Assembly: GCA_027493375.1 (NCBI GenBank)
Contig: JAPVWO010000074.1
Location: forward strand, 1 to 32,500
Source: Candidatus Multivorans thiocomprendens
Lineage (GTDB): Bacteria; Acidobacteriota; Thermoanaerobaculia; Multivoradales; Multivoraceae
DNA length: 32,500 nucleotides
Direction: 5' to 3'
Position numbers and translations under genes: made by a program. The notes beneath the pieces are model-generated. The model made no database searches. It was not told where the DNA came from and worked only from the letters and a program-made list of their open reading frames with translations. Every line of letters begins with the position of its first letter. Positions within the stretch are counted from its first letter, which is position 1. Below are positions 23,063 through 29,869 of the stretch, piece after piece.

Positions 23063-24397
23063 TCAGGCGTAGAGAGACTGGAAGTGCCGGCGGTACTGCT
23101 CGGGCGGCCGGTCGAAGGCGGCCTCGAACACGTCCTCCGAGGCCGCGCCCTCCTGGAAGCGGCGCTTGGGGAAGACCGGGAAGTCGACGCCGAGAACCCG
23201 CTTCATGCCGCGGCGCACGACCTCGCCCTTGAGGTCGTAGAGCGCCTCGTGGGAGCCGCCGACCAGGGTCGCGAAGGGGATCGCTTCGGCCACCGCGACG
23301 ACCGCCGGCCGGGTGAACGGGCTGAAGCCTTCGAAGCCGAGCAGACGCGCCGGCGCGTGGGTGCGAACGGTGGCCCGGCCGAGGCCGCCCGAGTAGGTCT
23401 GGGAGTGCTTGACCGCGTCGACGCCCCAGCCCTCCTGGTAGAGCATCGAGTTGTTGACGACGCTGGTGATCGTCAGCTCGTGGTTCTCCTCCAGCGGATA
23501 GTCCTTCAGGTTCTCGTCGCCGCCGTCGCCGTCCACGAGCAGCCGCCAGTCGGGGTAGCGGGCCCGGATCCCCCGCAGCAGGGCGAGGCCGACCGCGGCG
23601 CACTCGACGTCCAGCGGCTTGTAGTCCTCGATCACCTCGATCGCGGCCAGGGGATCGACATCCGCGGCGCCCGCCTCGACCTGCTCGCCCAGCATCTCGA
23701 GGTCCACGCGGCGCAGGAACTCCCGCGCCTGCTCGGCGTCGCCGGCGCTCGCGCCGACCCGGAGCGTGAACGCCTTGAGCCGCGCCGCGCTCCGGCCCGA
23801 CTCGAGCAGCGCGCGGTTGAGGCCCAGGAGCACCGCGCCGCTGTCGATGCCGCCCGAGAAGCAGACGCCGATCGGCTCCCGGGCGCGGCCGGCCGGCAAC
23901 GCGGCGAGCCAGCCGCGAAGTTCGAACATCAGCGCCTCGACGTAGCGCTCCCCGATCAGGTCGAGATCGGGAGGCAGCGTGCCCCGGGGCGGATCGAAGA
24001 AGCGTTCGTGCGTCGGGTTCGGGTCCGGGCAGCCGACCAGGCGCAGCGTCGTCGCGTGGTGGGCGGGGACCATCCGCGTGTAGGTCGGGTGGAACTGGTC
24101 GAGATAGCCCTCGGCGGCGAGGCAGTCCCTGATCTCGTCGATGCGCTGGGCGATGACCAGCATCGGCCCGGACGACTCCTTGGCCAGGAAGTAGCGCATC
24201 GGCCGGTCCAGGCTGCGAGCCATCGCGACGTCGACGCCGCGGCGGGCGGCCAGGGCGAACGAACCGTCGATCCCGAGCACCGCCTCGGGTCCGTCGAGCA
24301 GGCGCCGCCGCGCCTCGTCCGGCGTCAGCGTCCAGAGGCGCTGTTCACGGTCGTCGATCAGGTTGAGCACACGGGCGATGGGCTTGTCCACGGTCAT
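23063..24397 (-). CDS. asparagine-synthetase-like protein lacking the glutaminase cysteine
   Basis: The 444-residue product has a C-terminal PP-loop synthetase domain with VCFSGGIDSGAVLLGL, LLVDGDGGDENLKDYP and the AsnB-like FSPFTRPAVVAVAEAIPF and FPKRRFQEGAA segments. The N-terminal part keeps remnants of the class II amidotransferase fold (IDGSFALAARRG, ARSLDRPMRYF) but has no cysteine at position 2. It therefore cannot use glutamine in the usual way and may use free ammonia or an internal amine, as beta-lactam synthetases and lasso cyclases do. ATG 24397 is used here; GTG 24424 is an alternative. It heads the run asnB-like, radical SAM, FAD oxidoreductase, tmk, holB. The amidated or cyclised substrate is unknown. 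Confidence 0.85.
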   Translation of the reverse strand: MTVDKPIARVLNLIDDREQRLWTLTPDEARRRLLDGPEAVLGIDGSFALAARRGVDVAMARSLDRPMRYFLAKESSGPMLVIAQRIDEIRDCLAAEGYLDQFHPTYTRMVPAHHATTLRLVGCPDPNPTHERFFDPPRGTLPPDLDLIGERYVEALMFELRGWLAALPAGRAREPIGVCFSGGIDSGAVLLGLNRALLESGRSAARLKAFTLRVGASAGDAEQAREFLRRVDLEMLGEQVEAGAADVDPLAAIEVIEDYKPLDVECAAVGLALLRGIRARYPDWRLLVDGDGGDENLKDYPLEENHELTITSVVNNSMLYQEGWGVDAVKHSQTYSGGLGRATVRTHAPARLLGFEGFSPFTRPAVVAVAEAIPFATLVGGSHEALYDLKGEVVRRGMKRVLGVDFPVFPKRRFQEGAASEDVFEAAFDRPPEQYRRHFQSLYA

Positions 24398-24464
24398 CCC
24401 CTCCACGGCAGCGGCAAGGTCCACGCCGACACGATCCGGTCACGTTCGGCGTTGACCTGCATGG

Positions 24465-24470
24465 TACTGT
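24465..24470 (+). promoter_or_regulatory. extended -10 box of the putative lipoprotein gene
   Basis: TACTGT preceded by TGG (24462-24464) forms an extended -10 seven bases before ATG 24478, which puts the predicted transcript start at or next to the ATG. No Shine-Dalgarno sequence is present. Confidence 0.35.
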
Positions 24471-24477
24471 CCCGGCG

Positions 24478-25146
24478 ATGTCGAGGCACAGCACGAGCAG
24501 GTTCCGGACGGCGTTCTTCGTCTTGGTCGGTACAGGTGTCTCGATCGCTCACATCGGCTGCCAGGGCGCGCCCGAAGAAGCCGGCCCGACCCGCATCGCC
24601 CTCGAAGTGCAGGGGCTCGGACTCGTCGACCTGCCGGACGGCTGCGCGCGGGTGGAGCCCAGCACGCACGCGCTGGAGCTTGCCTGCGAACTCATCGAGA
24701 CGACGGAAACCCCGGCGGGTCCCGTGGGCTCGATCCATCTCGAGCTCGGCGAGCCCACCGAGAGCCACATCGAGCTCGCGGAGGTCTCCGCGATCGACGT
24801 CATCAGGGAGGAGCAGCGGCCGCTGTTCGAGGCGCTCCCCGGAGGCGAGTTCCTGGGCGTCGGCGGCACGCTCTTCTACGGCCCCTTCGGCGCCGCGCGC
24901 TATGCACGCGGGAGATTCCAGGCCGAAGACGGCCCGACGCTCCAGCGGATCCGGCTGTTCATGGTTCATCCGATGGAGAACCGCCTCGTCAACTTCGTCT
25001 ACGACCATCCGCCCGGGGACAACGCGGATACGGCCGCGCGGGTCAACAACCACCTCCTCGTTCTCCTGGAGCACCTCAGGAGCTGGGAAGACATGCAGGC
25101 CGCGGACGAGGACGGCGAAGCGGCCGAGGCTCCCGCGACGTACTGA
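24478..25146 (+). CDS. putative lipoprotein of unknown function
   Basis: A 222-residue protein begins with a Sec-type signal (RFRTAFFVLVGTGVSIAHIG) ending at Cys28. The lipobox (AHIGC) is imperfect, so lipidation is probable but not certain. The mature part has no recognised motif. It alternates short strands such as IALEVQGLGLVDLPDG, GSIHLELGEP, GVGGTLFYGPFGAARYARG and LFMVHPMENRLVNFVYDHPP, and ends in an acidic tail. It lies alone before the GspF/PilC gene, with two copies of the REP-like word between, so an operon with it is not evident. I do not recognise the family. Confidence 0.7.
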   Translation: MSRHSTSRFRTAFFVLVGTGVSIAHIGCQGAPEEAGPTRIALEVQGLGLVDLPDGCARVEPSTHALELACELIETTETPAGPVGSIHLELGEPTESHIELAEVSAIDVIREEQRPLFEALPGGEFLGVGGTLFYGPFGAARYARGRFQAEDGPTLQRIRLFMVHPMENRLVNFVYDHPPGDNADTAARVNNHLLVLLEHLRSWEDMQAADEDGEAAEAPATY

Positions 25147-25169
25147 CGGCCGGCGCACCGGCGGCAGAT

Positions 25170-25187
25170 GCCGGCCAGAAGGCCGGC
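25170..25187. repeat. REP-like palindrome (7-bp stem, AGAA loop)
   Basis: GCCGGCC-AGAA-GGCCGGC sits in the 78-base gap before the GspF/PilC gene. GGCCGGCGCACC occurs here at 25181-25192 and again at 25148-25159, so the gap holds one full palindrome plus one half unit. The stem matches 18877-18894 exactly. Confidence 0.6.
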
Positions 25188-25224
25188 GCACCGACAATCT
25201 CGGCCTCACGGGAGGCCGCTGAGC

Positions 25225-26367
25225 GTGTTCCGCGCGCCATGGCTCGCCGACGAGGACGAGCTGCTCGCACCGGAGCCTGACGAGCCGGAACCGCCGCAGC
25301 GTTGGCGGCCGCGCTGGCTCCGTCCCGGCCGCCGGGTCGGGCCGAAGACGCTCGCCGTGTTCAGCCGCCAGTTGGCCGTCCTGCTGGACGCGGGCCTGCC
25401 GCTGCTCCAGGGCCTGGACATCCTGAGCATCCAGGGCCAGCACGCGGGGCTCCGCGCCATCCTGCTGGAGGTGCGCTCCGAGGTCGAAGCGGGGGCCGGC
25501 CTCGCCGAAGCGATGAAGCGCCGCCCGCGGGCCTTCAACGACCTCTACGTGAACCTGGTCGCCGCAGGCGAGGCCAGCGGCGCTCTCCATCCCGTGATGG
25601 ACCGTCTCGCCACCCACATCGAGAAGGTGGCGAAGCTCCGCAACCAGGTCCGGTCCGCCCTCACCTACCCGGCCGCCATTCTCGCCGTCGCCTCCGCGGT
25701 CGTGTTCCTCATCCTCTGGAAGGTGATCCCCGTGTTCCGGCACCTGTTCGCCGACCTGGGAGGCGATCTTCCCTTCCTGACCCGGCTGGTGGTCGGCGTC
25801 AGCGAGTTCATCGGCGCCTACGTGCTCGTTCTGCTGGGTGGCGCCGCCGCCGCGGTCTTCGCCGCGAGCCGCCTGCTCCGCACCCGCCAGGGCCGCCAGT
25901 GGGCCGACCGGCTGGTGCTGCGGCTGCCGGTGGTCGGCAAGCTGCTGCAGCGGATCGTCGTGGGACGCGCCTGCCGCACGCTCTCCGTCCTGCTGGCCTC
26001 GGGCATACCGATCCTCGACGCGCTGAGGACCGCCGCCGGCGCGGCCGGCAACACTGTCGTCACCGAAGCGCTCGAGATCGTGCGCGAAGAAGTCGAGCAG
26101 GGCGGCTCGATCCACGGCGCGCTGCGCCGGACGAACGTCTTCCCGACGATGCTGTGCCAGATCGTCTACGTCGGCGAACAGACCGGCAAGCTCAGTCCAA
26201 TGCTCAACCGCATCGCCGACTTCTACGAGGAGGAAGTAGACACCGACGTGGAGAGCCTCATGAAGCTGCTCGAGCCGGCGCTCATCACCGTCCTCGGCGT
26301 CGTCATCGGCGGCATCGTCATCTCGATGTACCTGCCGATGTACTCCGCGCTGACCCGGATCGGATAG
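25225..26367 (+). CDS. GspF/PilC-type inner-membrane platform protein
   Basis: The 380-residue protein is a type II secretion or type IV pilus platform protein. It has a charged N-terminal tail (EDELLAPEPDEPEPPQRW), two GspF repeats (about 52-175 with FSRQLAVLLDAGLPLLQGLDIL, and about 250-375 with CRTLSVLLASGIPILDAL) and hydrophobic helices: about 145-170, 195-220 and 350-372. GTG 25225 has GGGAGG nine bases upstream. The longer frame from 25168 would begin inside the palindromic repeat. No GspE/PilB ATPase or pilin is adjacent, so PilC and GspF cannot be told apart, though the ending MYLPMYSALTRIG is typical of both. Confidence 0.9.
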   Translation: MFRAPWLADEDELLAPEPDEPEPPQRWRPRWLRPGRRVGPKTLAVFSRQLAVLLDAGLPLLQGLDILSIQGQHAGLRAILLEVRSEVEAGAGLAEAMKRRPRAFNDLYVNLVAAGEASGALHPVMDRLATHIEKVAKLRNQVRSALTYPAAILAVASAVVFLILWKVIPVFRHLFADLGGDLPFLTRLVVGVSEFIGAYVLVLLGGAAAAVFAASRLLRTRQGRQWADRLVLRLPVVGKLLQRIVVGRACRTLSVLLASGIPILDALRTAAGAAGNTVVTEALEIVREEVEQGGSIHGALRRTNVFPTMLCQIVYVGEQTGKLSPMLNRIADFYEEEVDTDVESLMKLLEPALITVLGVVIGGIVISMYLPMYSALTRIG

Positions 26368-26379
26368 AGCCGCCGAACG

Positions 26380-26407
26380 TTGACGGCAATGCGCCGGCTC
26401 CGATAAC
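26380..26407 (+). promoter_or_regulatory. promoter of moeA
   Basis: TTGACG (26380-26385) and GATAAC (26402-26407) are separated by 16 bases. The -10 ends nine bases before ATG 26417, so the transcript would start about 3 bases from the ATG. No Shine-Dalgarno sequence precedes the ATG. This is the best-matched promoter in the window. Confidence 0.55.
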
Positions 26408-26416
26408 AACGCGCGC

Positions 26417-27631
26417 ATGCTCTCTCCCGAGGACGCCTGGACCGCGATCGCCGCGGAGGCGGAGACGCTGCCGGTCGAACGCGTGAGCCGCGCCGACGCG
26501 CTCGGCCGGGTGCTCGCCGGCGGCCTCACCGCGACCGTCGACGTGCCCGCCCACGACGTTTCGGCGATGGACGGCTTCGCCCTCGGCGGCGATGTCCCGG
26601 CGGGCGCCACGCTGCCCGTCGACGGCATCGTTGCCGCTGGCGACCCGCCGGGAGCGGAGCTTCGAGCCGGCGCGGCGCTGCGCATCATGACCGGCGCCCC
26701 GTCGCCCGCGGGCGCCGACCGCGTGATTCCGATCGAACAGACCGAGTTCGACGACTCCTCCGCCGCGGGCGCCAGCGGCGCGGTCCGCATCGTGGAACCG
26801 GTGCCGCCGGGAAGCCACATCCGCCTCCAGGCCGAGGTCACGGCCGCCGGCGGGCCGCTGCTCGCCGAGGGCGAGTTGCTGACGCCCGGCGGCGCCGGCG
26901 TTCTGGCGACCCACGGCATCCACGAGGCGCCGGTCCATCGCCGCCCCACCGTCGCCACGCTCTCCACCGGCGACGAAGTCGTCCCCGCGGAGGCCGAGCC
27001 CGGTCCGGGCCAGCTCCGCGACTCCCACCGCGACTTCCTCCGCGCCGCGCTGGCGCAGCTCGGGATCGACGCGCGATCGCTGGGCATCGCCCGCGACGAC
27101 CCGGACGAGCTACGCGCCAAGGTCGAACGCGGCCTCGACTCGGACGTCCTCCTGATCTCCGGCGGCGTCTCGATGGGCGAGTTCGACTTCGTCGAGCAGG
27201 TCCTGGGCGACGCCGGCCTCGGTTGCCGCATTCTCTTCGACGCGGTCGCGATCCAGCCCGGCAAGCCGCTGGTGGCGGCCCGCCACGACCGGGGATGGGT
27301 GTTCGGCCTTCCCGGCAACCCGGCCTCGGCGATGGTCACCTACTGGCTGTTCGTGCGGCCCCTGCTGCGGGTCATGACCGGAGCGCGAGACCGGTACTGG
27401 CGGGGAGCGCTCAGCGGGCGGCTCACCGCGGACCTTCCGGGCGCCAAGTGGCGCGACCGCTTCCTGCCTTGCCGGTTTCGCGTGAAGTCCGGCGGGGTGC
27501 TGGTCGAGCCGAGGCCACCGCTCGGCTCCCACGACCTGGTCGCCTACGGCGCCGGCGCCGGCCTCGTGCGCGTACCGAAGTCCAGCGCTCCGGCCGCCGC
27601 GGGAGAGTCCTGCCAGGTGCTGCCCCTGTGA
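26417..27631 (+). CDS. moeA: molybdopterin molybdenumtransferase
   Basis: MoeA inserts molybdate into adenylylated molybdopterin to complete the molybdenum cofactor. The 404-residue protein shows DVSAMDGFAL at about 50, MTGAPSPAGADRVIPIEQ, LSTGDEVV with GQLRDSH, LISGGVSMGEFDFV, PGKPLVA, FGLPGNPASAMV and a C-terminal domain IV. These match MoeA/gephyrin in order and length. It is preceded by its own promoter and followed by a strong hairpin, so it may be a single-gene unit. No other moa/mob gene is here. Confidence 0.95.
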   Translation: MLSPEDAWTAIAAEAETLPVERVSRADALGRVLAGGLTATVDVPAHDVSAMDGFALGGDVPAGATLPVDGIVAAGDPPGAELRAGAALRIMTGAPSPAGADRVIPIEQTEFDDSSAAGASGAVRIVEPVPPGSHIRLQAEVTAAGGPLLAEGELLTPGGAGVLATHGIHEAPVHRRPTVATLSTGDEVVPAEAEPGPGQLRDSHRDFLRAALAQLGIDARSLGIARDDPDELRAKVERGLDSDVLLISGGVSMGEFDFVEQVLGDAGLGCRILFDAVAIQPGKPLVAARHDRGWVFGLPGNPASAMVTYWLFVRPLLRVMTGARDRYWRGALSGRLTADLPGAKWRDRFLPCRFRVKSGGVLVEPRPPLGSHDLVAYGAGAGLVRVPKSSAPAAAGESCQVLPL

Positions 27632-27644
27632 GTCGCTAGCCGCG

Positions 27645-27673
27645 GTTGGCAGTCCTCCGCGGAGACTGCCAAC
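27645..27673. repeat. perfect 10-bp inverted repeat between moeA and the FmdB-type gene
   Basis: GTTGGCAGTC and GACTGCCAAC are exact reverse complements around a nine-base loop that itself contains the palindrome TCCGCGGA. The repeat starts 13 bases after the moeA stop and ends just before the -10-like box of the next gene. It lacks a T-run, so it could be an operator or a transcript-end stem rather than a standard terminator. Confidence 0.55.
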
Positions 27674-27677
27674 GAGC

Positions 27678-27686
27678 TGCTACAAT
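27678..27686 (+). promoter_or_regulatory. extended -10 box of the FmdB-type gene
   Basis: TGCTACAAT is an extended -10 ending 11 bases before ATG 27698. The predicted start is about 5 bases upstream of the ATG. The palindrome at 27645-27673 covers the -35 area. Confidence 0.4.
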
Positions 27687-27697
27687 CCCGCGCCGCG

Positions 27698-28024
27698 ATG
27701 CCCCTGTACGAGTACCAGTGCACCGAATGCGAGGCCACCCTGGAGGCCATCCAGGCGTTCTCCGCCCCGCCCCTCGAGGACTGCCCCGAGTGCGGCCGGC
27801 CCAGCCTGAAGAAGCTGCTCTCCGCCCCCGCGTTCCAGTTCAAGGGCAGCGGCTGGTACGTGAACGACTACGCCCGCAAGGACAACGGCAACGGCAAGAG
27901 CTCCAACGGCGACGCCACCAACGGCAAGTCCGCCACTTCCGAAGCGTCGTCGGACCAGGGAAAGAAGTCGAGCGACTCGACGTCCTCGAAGAGCCAGGCC
28001 TCGAGCCCCGCCGCCACCCCGTAA
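27698..28024 (+). CDS. FmdB/CxxC-CxxC-type zinc ribbon protein with Ser/Lys-rich tail
   Basis: The 108-residue protein starts with the family signature MPLYEYQCTECEATLEAI. Paired cysteines C8/C11 and C29/C32 (CPECGRPS) form a zinc ribbon, followed by KKLLSAPAFQFKGSGWYVNDY. After about residue 60 it is a low-complexity tail of Ser, Lys, Asn, Thr and Gly. The ribbon is common in bacteria, and its function as a putative regulatory or rRNA-related protein is not settled. It lies downstream of moeA but has its own candidate promoter. Disordered tails like this are frequent in the family. Confidence 0.88.
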   Translation: MPLYEYQCTECEATLEAIQAFSAPPLEDCPECGRPSLKKLLSAPAFQFKGSGWYVNDYARKDNGNGKSSNGDATNGKSATSEASSDQGKKSSDSTSSKSQASSPAATP

Positions 28025-28093
28025 CGCCAGCGGATCCCAATCCCCTTCAAGAACGGGGGTGCGCCACCGGCCCTCAGCAGCCAATGCCAGCCA

Positions 28094-28267
28094 GCCGGCC
28101 CGGGGGCCAGGAGGCGGAGGCCAGCGGGCTCGAAGCGAGCGACGCCCGACGACCGAACGCCAAGCAACGCCTTACCGAAGCGAGCGGAGTGAAGTGAGCG
28201 CCGCCCCCTCATTCTCCCGGAGAGCGCGAACGGCCGCTGGCATCCGCCTCCTGGCCTCCGGGCCGGC
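28094..28267. repeat. inverted-repeat element, 34-base arms, next to selC
   Basis: The arm at 28094-28127 (starting GCCGGCCCGG) and the arm at 28234-28267 (ending CCGGGCCGGC) are reverse complements with two mismatches over 34 bases, enclosing 106 bases. Between them are GAAGCGAGC-type repeats but no gene. The overall length of 174 bases is close to the 165-base element at 6441-6605. The right arm ends 12 bases before the selC 3' end. No direct target repeat is clear. Confidence 0.55.
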
Positions 28268-28279
28268 GAGTCAGCAAGT

Positions 28280-28379
28280 TGGCGGAAGCGCATGGGAATC
28301 GAACCCACCCCCGAAGACGCATGACGCCCCGGACAACGGTTTTGAAGACCGCAGGAGGCACCAGCCCCCGAGCGCTTCC
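28280..28379 (-). tRNA. selC: tRNA-Sec (anticodon UCA)
   Basis: The minus strand folds into a selenocysteine tRNA. Acceptor stem is 8 bp (GGAAGCGC with GCGCTTCC) with a G discriminator and encoded CCA (28282-28280). The D stem is 6 bp (GGGGGC/GCCTCC) around a 4-base loop. Anticodon loop is CTTCAAA with anticodon TCA. There is a long variable arm, and the T-arm has TTCGATT. The 8-bp acceptor, 6-bp D stem, long extra arm and UCA anticodon together separate it from tRNA-Ser. Its presence implies the cell decodes UGA as selenocysteine; selA, selB and selD are not in this window. Confidence 0.95.
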
Positions 28380-28434
28380 GCGGTCAGCATATCCTCGGCG
28401 TTCCGACCCGGAACCAGACGAGGAGAGAGCAGCG

Positions 28435-29034
28435 ATGACCATCCCGACCGCCGACCCGCTGCGCCGAGCACCGGCCCTGGTACTGACGCTTCTGCTCCTG
28501 GGGTGCGGCGCGGACGCACCCGTTGAGGGAGGCGTCGCCGCCCAGGCGCCGGAGGCGGTAGAGCTCTCGGAACCGATCAGCACCAGCGGCCTGACCATCG
28601 CGCTGCCGGCGGCGTGGAACCGCCTCGAGCCCAGGTCGACGATGCGCATGCTCGAGGCCGAAATCCCGGGTTCCGGCGGCCCGGCTGAGATCTCCGCGTA
28701 CTACTTCGGCCCCGGCGGCGGCGGCGGGCTGGCAGCGAACATCGAACGCTGGAAGAGCCAGGTCGTCCTGAAGCCCGGGGCTCCGGAGCCGACGACGCAG
28801 AGTCGCGAAAGCGGCGGCGTCCGCCGCACCTGGGTCGAGCTCGAAGGGACGGTCAAGGCGAGCACGATCGGCAGTTTTCCGACGACCGACCTGCACGACG
28901 GGGCGCTCTTCGGCGCGATCATCGAGGCCCCCGGCGGACCCTGGTATCTACGCGCCGTCGGACCCGGCGCGACGATGCGCGAGCAGCGCCAGGCGTTCCT
29001 GGCGATGCTCGACAGCGCCCGGCCGCGGGACTAG
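28435..29034 (+). CDS. putative lipoprotein of unknown function
   Basis: The 199-residue protein has a classical lipoprotein signal, RRAPALVLTLLLLGC, with lipidation site Cys24. ATG 28435 has AGGAG nine bases upstream (28421-28425). The mature part contains GLTIALPAAWNRLEP, AEISAYYFGPGGGGGLAANI, RRTWVELEGTVKAST and GPWYLRAVGPGATMREQRQA. Its pattern of strands around a 'pure-solubility' core suggests a small periplasmic binding or assembly fold, but I recognise no named family. It lies between the two tRNA genes on the other strand. Longer upstream frames would run back through selC and are not used. Confidence 0.78.
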   Translation: MTIPTADPLRRAPALVLTLLLLGCGADAPVEGGVAAQAPEAVELSEPISTSGLTIALPAAWNRLEPRSTMRMLEAEIPGSGGPAEISAYYFGPGGGGGLAANIERWKSQVVLKPGAPEPTTQSRESGGVRRTWVELEGTVKASTIGSFPTTDLHDGALFGAIIEAPGGPWYLRAVGPGATMREQRQAFLAMLDSARPRD

Positions 29035-29060
29035 CCCGGAAGCCGGGCGCGGCCGAAACG

Positions 29061-29136
<76 letters not shown>

Positions 29137-29220
29137 ACGGGTCGGCGGCGCGAGAGTGTAGCAGTCCCAAAGCGGACCCGCCTTGCGGCCGGCGCGTCTC
29201 TCTAGCCGCCTGCGGCGGCA

Positions 29221-29247
29221 GCGGGTCAGAAGACCCGCGCACCCAGC
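29221..29247. repeat. intergenic palindrome plus 16-base word shared with 6385-6400
   Basis: GCGGGTC-AGAA-GACCCGC is a 7-bp hairpin with an AGAA loop, the same format as the REP-like units. It overlaps GACCCGCGCACCCAGC (29232-29247), which is found identically at 6385-6400. It lies just downstream of the outer-membrane barrel gene on the minus strand. Confidence 0.5.
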
Positions 29248-29251
29248 AGAT

Positions 29252-29803
29252 TCAGAAGTGGTACGCGACTCCGGCGTGAACGGTGGCGTGGGTGCTGGAG
29301 GCGTCGAGGTCCGCGTAGTGGCCCACCAGCTCGACCAGGACCGAGAACCGCTCGTTGATCGGGAAGTCGCCCGTCACGCCCAGGGTCACGCCGACTCCCT
29401 CGTCGCTCTCGACCCCGTCCCCGAGCTGGTACACGCCGAGGCCCATGAACACGCCCGATTCGTAGTAGAGATCGTTGAAACGGTACTCGCCGGCGATCGT
29501 GGCGTAGCGGAAGGTGGGGCTCGCCAGCGTGCCGACCTGGTCGCCGCTCAGATCCGTGCTGCCCAGCCGAAGGCCGACCGAGGTGCGCGGCTGGGTCCGC
29601 CACGAGATGCTCGCCAGGAACCCCGCGTGGTCGAGGCCGGCGTCGGGCTTGCCGTCGAGGCTGCCGCCGAATGTCGGTCCGAGCGAGACGGTGTAGCTGT
29701 ATCGCTCCTGGGCGCCGACGCTCGCCGCGCCCGCGAGCAGGAGGAGGACTATCGCCAGCGCCGGCACGACGGCGGCGCGCAGCTTTCGTTTCCGTGAGGT
29801 CAA
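29252..29803 (-). CDS. small outer-membrane beta-barrel protein, TTG start
   Basis: The 183-residue protein starts with a Sec signal (RKLRAAVVPALAIVLLLLAG, cleavage near VGAQ). It then has about eight amphipathic strands, such as RYSYTVSLGPTFGG, SVGLRLGSTD, YATIAGEYRFND, VGVTLGVTGDFP and FSVLVELVGHYADLD. It ends with a terminal phenylalanine (VHAGVAYHF), the usual barrel-assembly signal. TTG 29803 has AAGGAG upstream. It belongs with the OmpA/OMP_b-brl-like barrels; no function is evident from sequence. Confidence 0.8.
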   Translation of the reverse strand: MTSRKRKLRAAVVPALAIVLLLLAGAASVGAQERYSYTVSLGPTFGGSLDGKPDAGLDHAGFLASISWRTQPRTSVGLRLGSTDLSGDQVGTLASPTFRYATIAGEYRFNDLYYESGVFMGLGVYQLGDGVESDEGVGVTLGVTGDFPINERFSVLVELVGHYADLDASSTHATVHAGVAYHF

Positions 29804-29831
29804 GAGAGTCTCCTTGGTCCGCGCGCCGGGC

Positions 29832-29837
29832 AGTATA
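29832..29837 (-). promoter_or_regulatory. -10-like box of the outer-membrane barrel gene
   Basis: TATACT on the minus strand lies about 28 bases before TTG 29803, leaving room for a leader that includes AAGGAG. The opposite strand (TATAGA) may serve comF. No -35 is clear. Confidence 0.35.
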
Positions 29838-29869
29838 GACGCGGGCTGAATCCGTCCTGGTCGGCAGGA

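Noticed and set aside
25168-25224. Earlier start for the GspF/PilC gene.
   Set aside because: The extra residues come from the REP-like palindrome and lack conservation features; GTG 25225 has GGGAGG at correct distance.
24394-27339. A 981-codon open frame on the minus strand.
   Set aside because: It runs antisense through the lipoprotein, GspF/PilC and moeA genes, all of which have clear family motifs. It has low-complexity composition, as expected for a shadow frame in GC-rich DNA.
28279-28434. Upstream extension of the lipoprotein frame through the selC region.
   Set aside because: It would translate the antisense of tRNA-Sec and bury the lipoprotein signal; ATG 28435 has a proper ribosome binding site.
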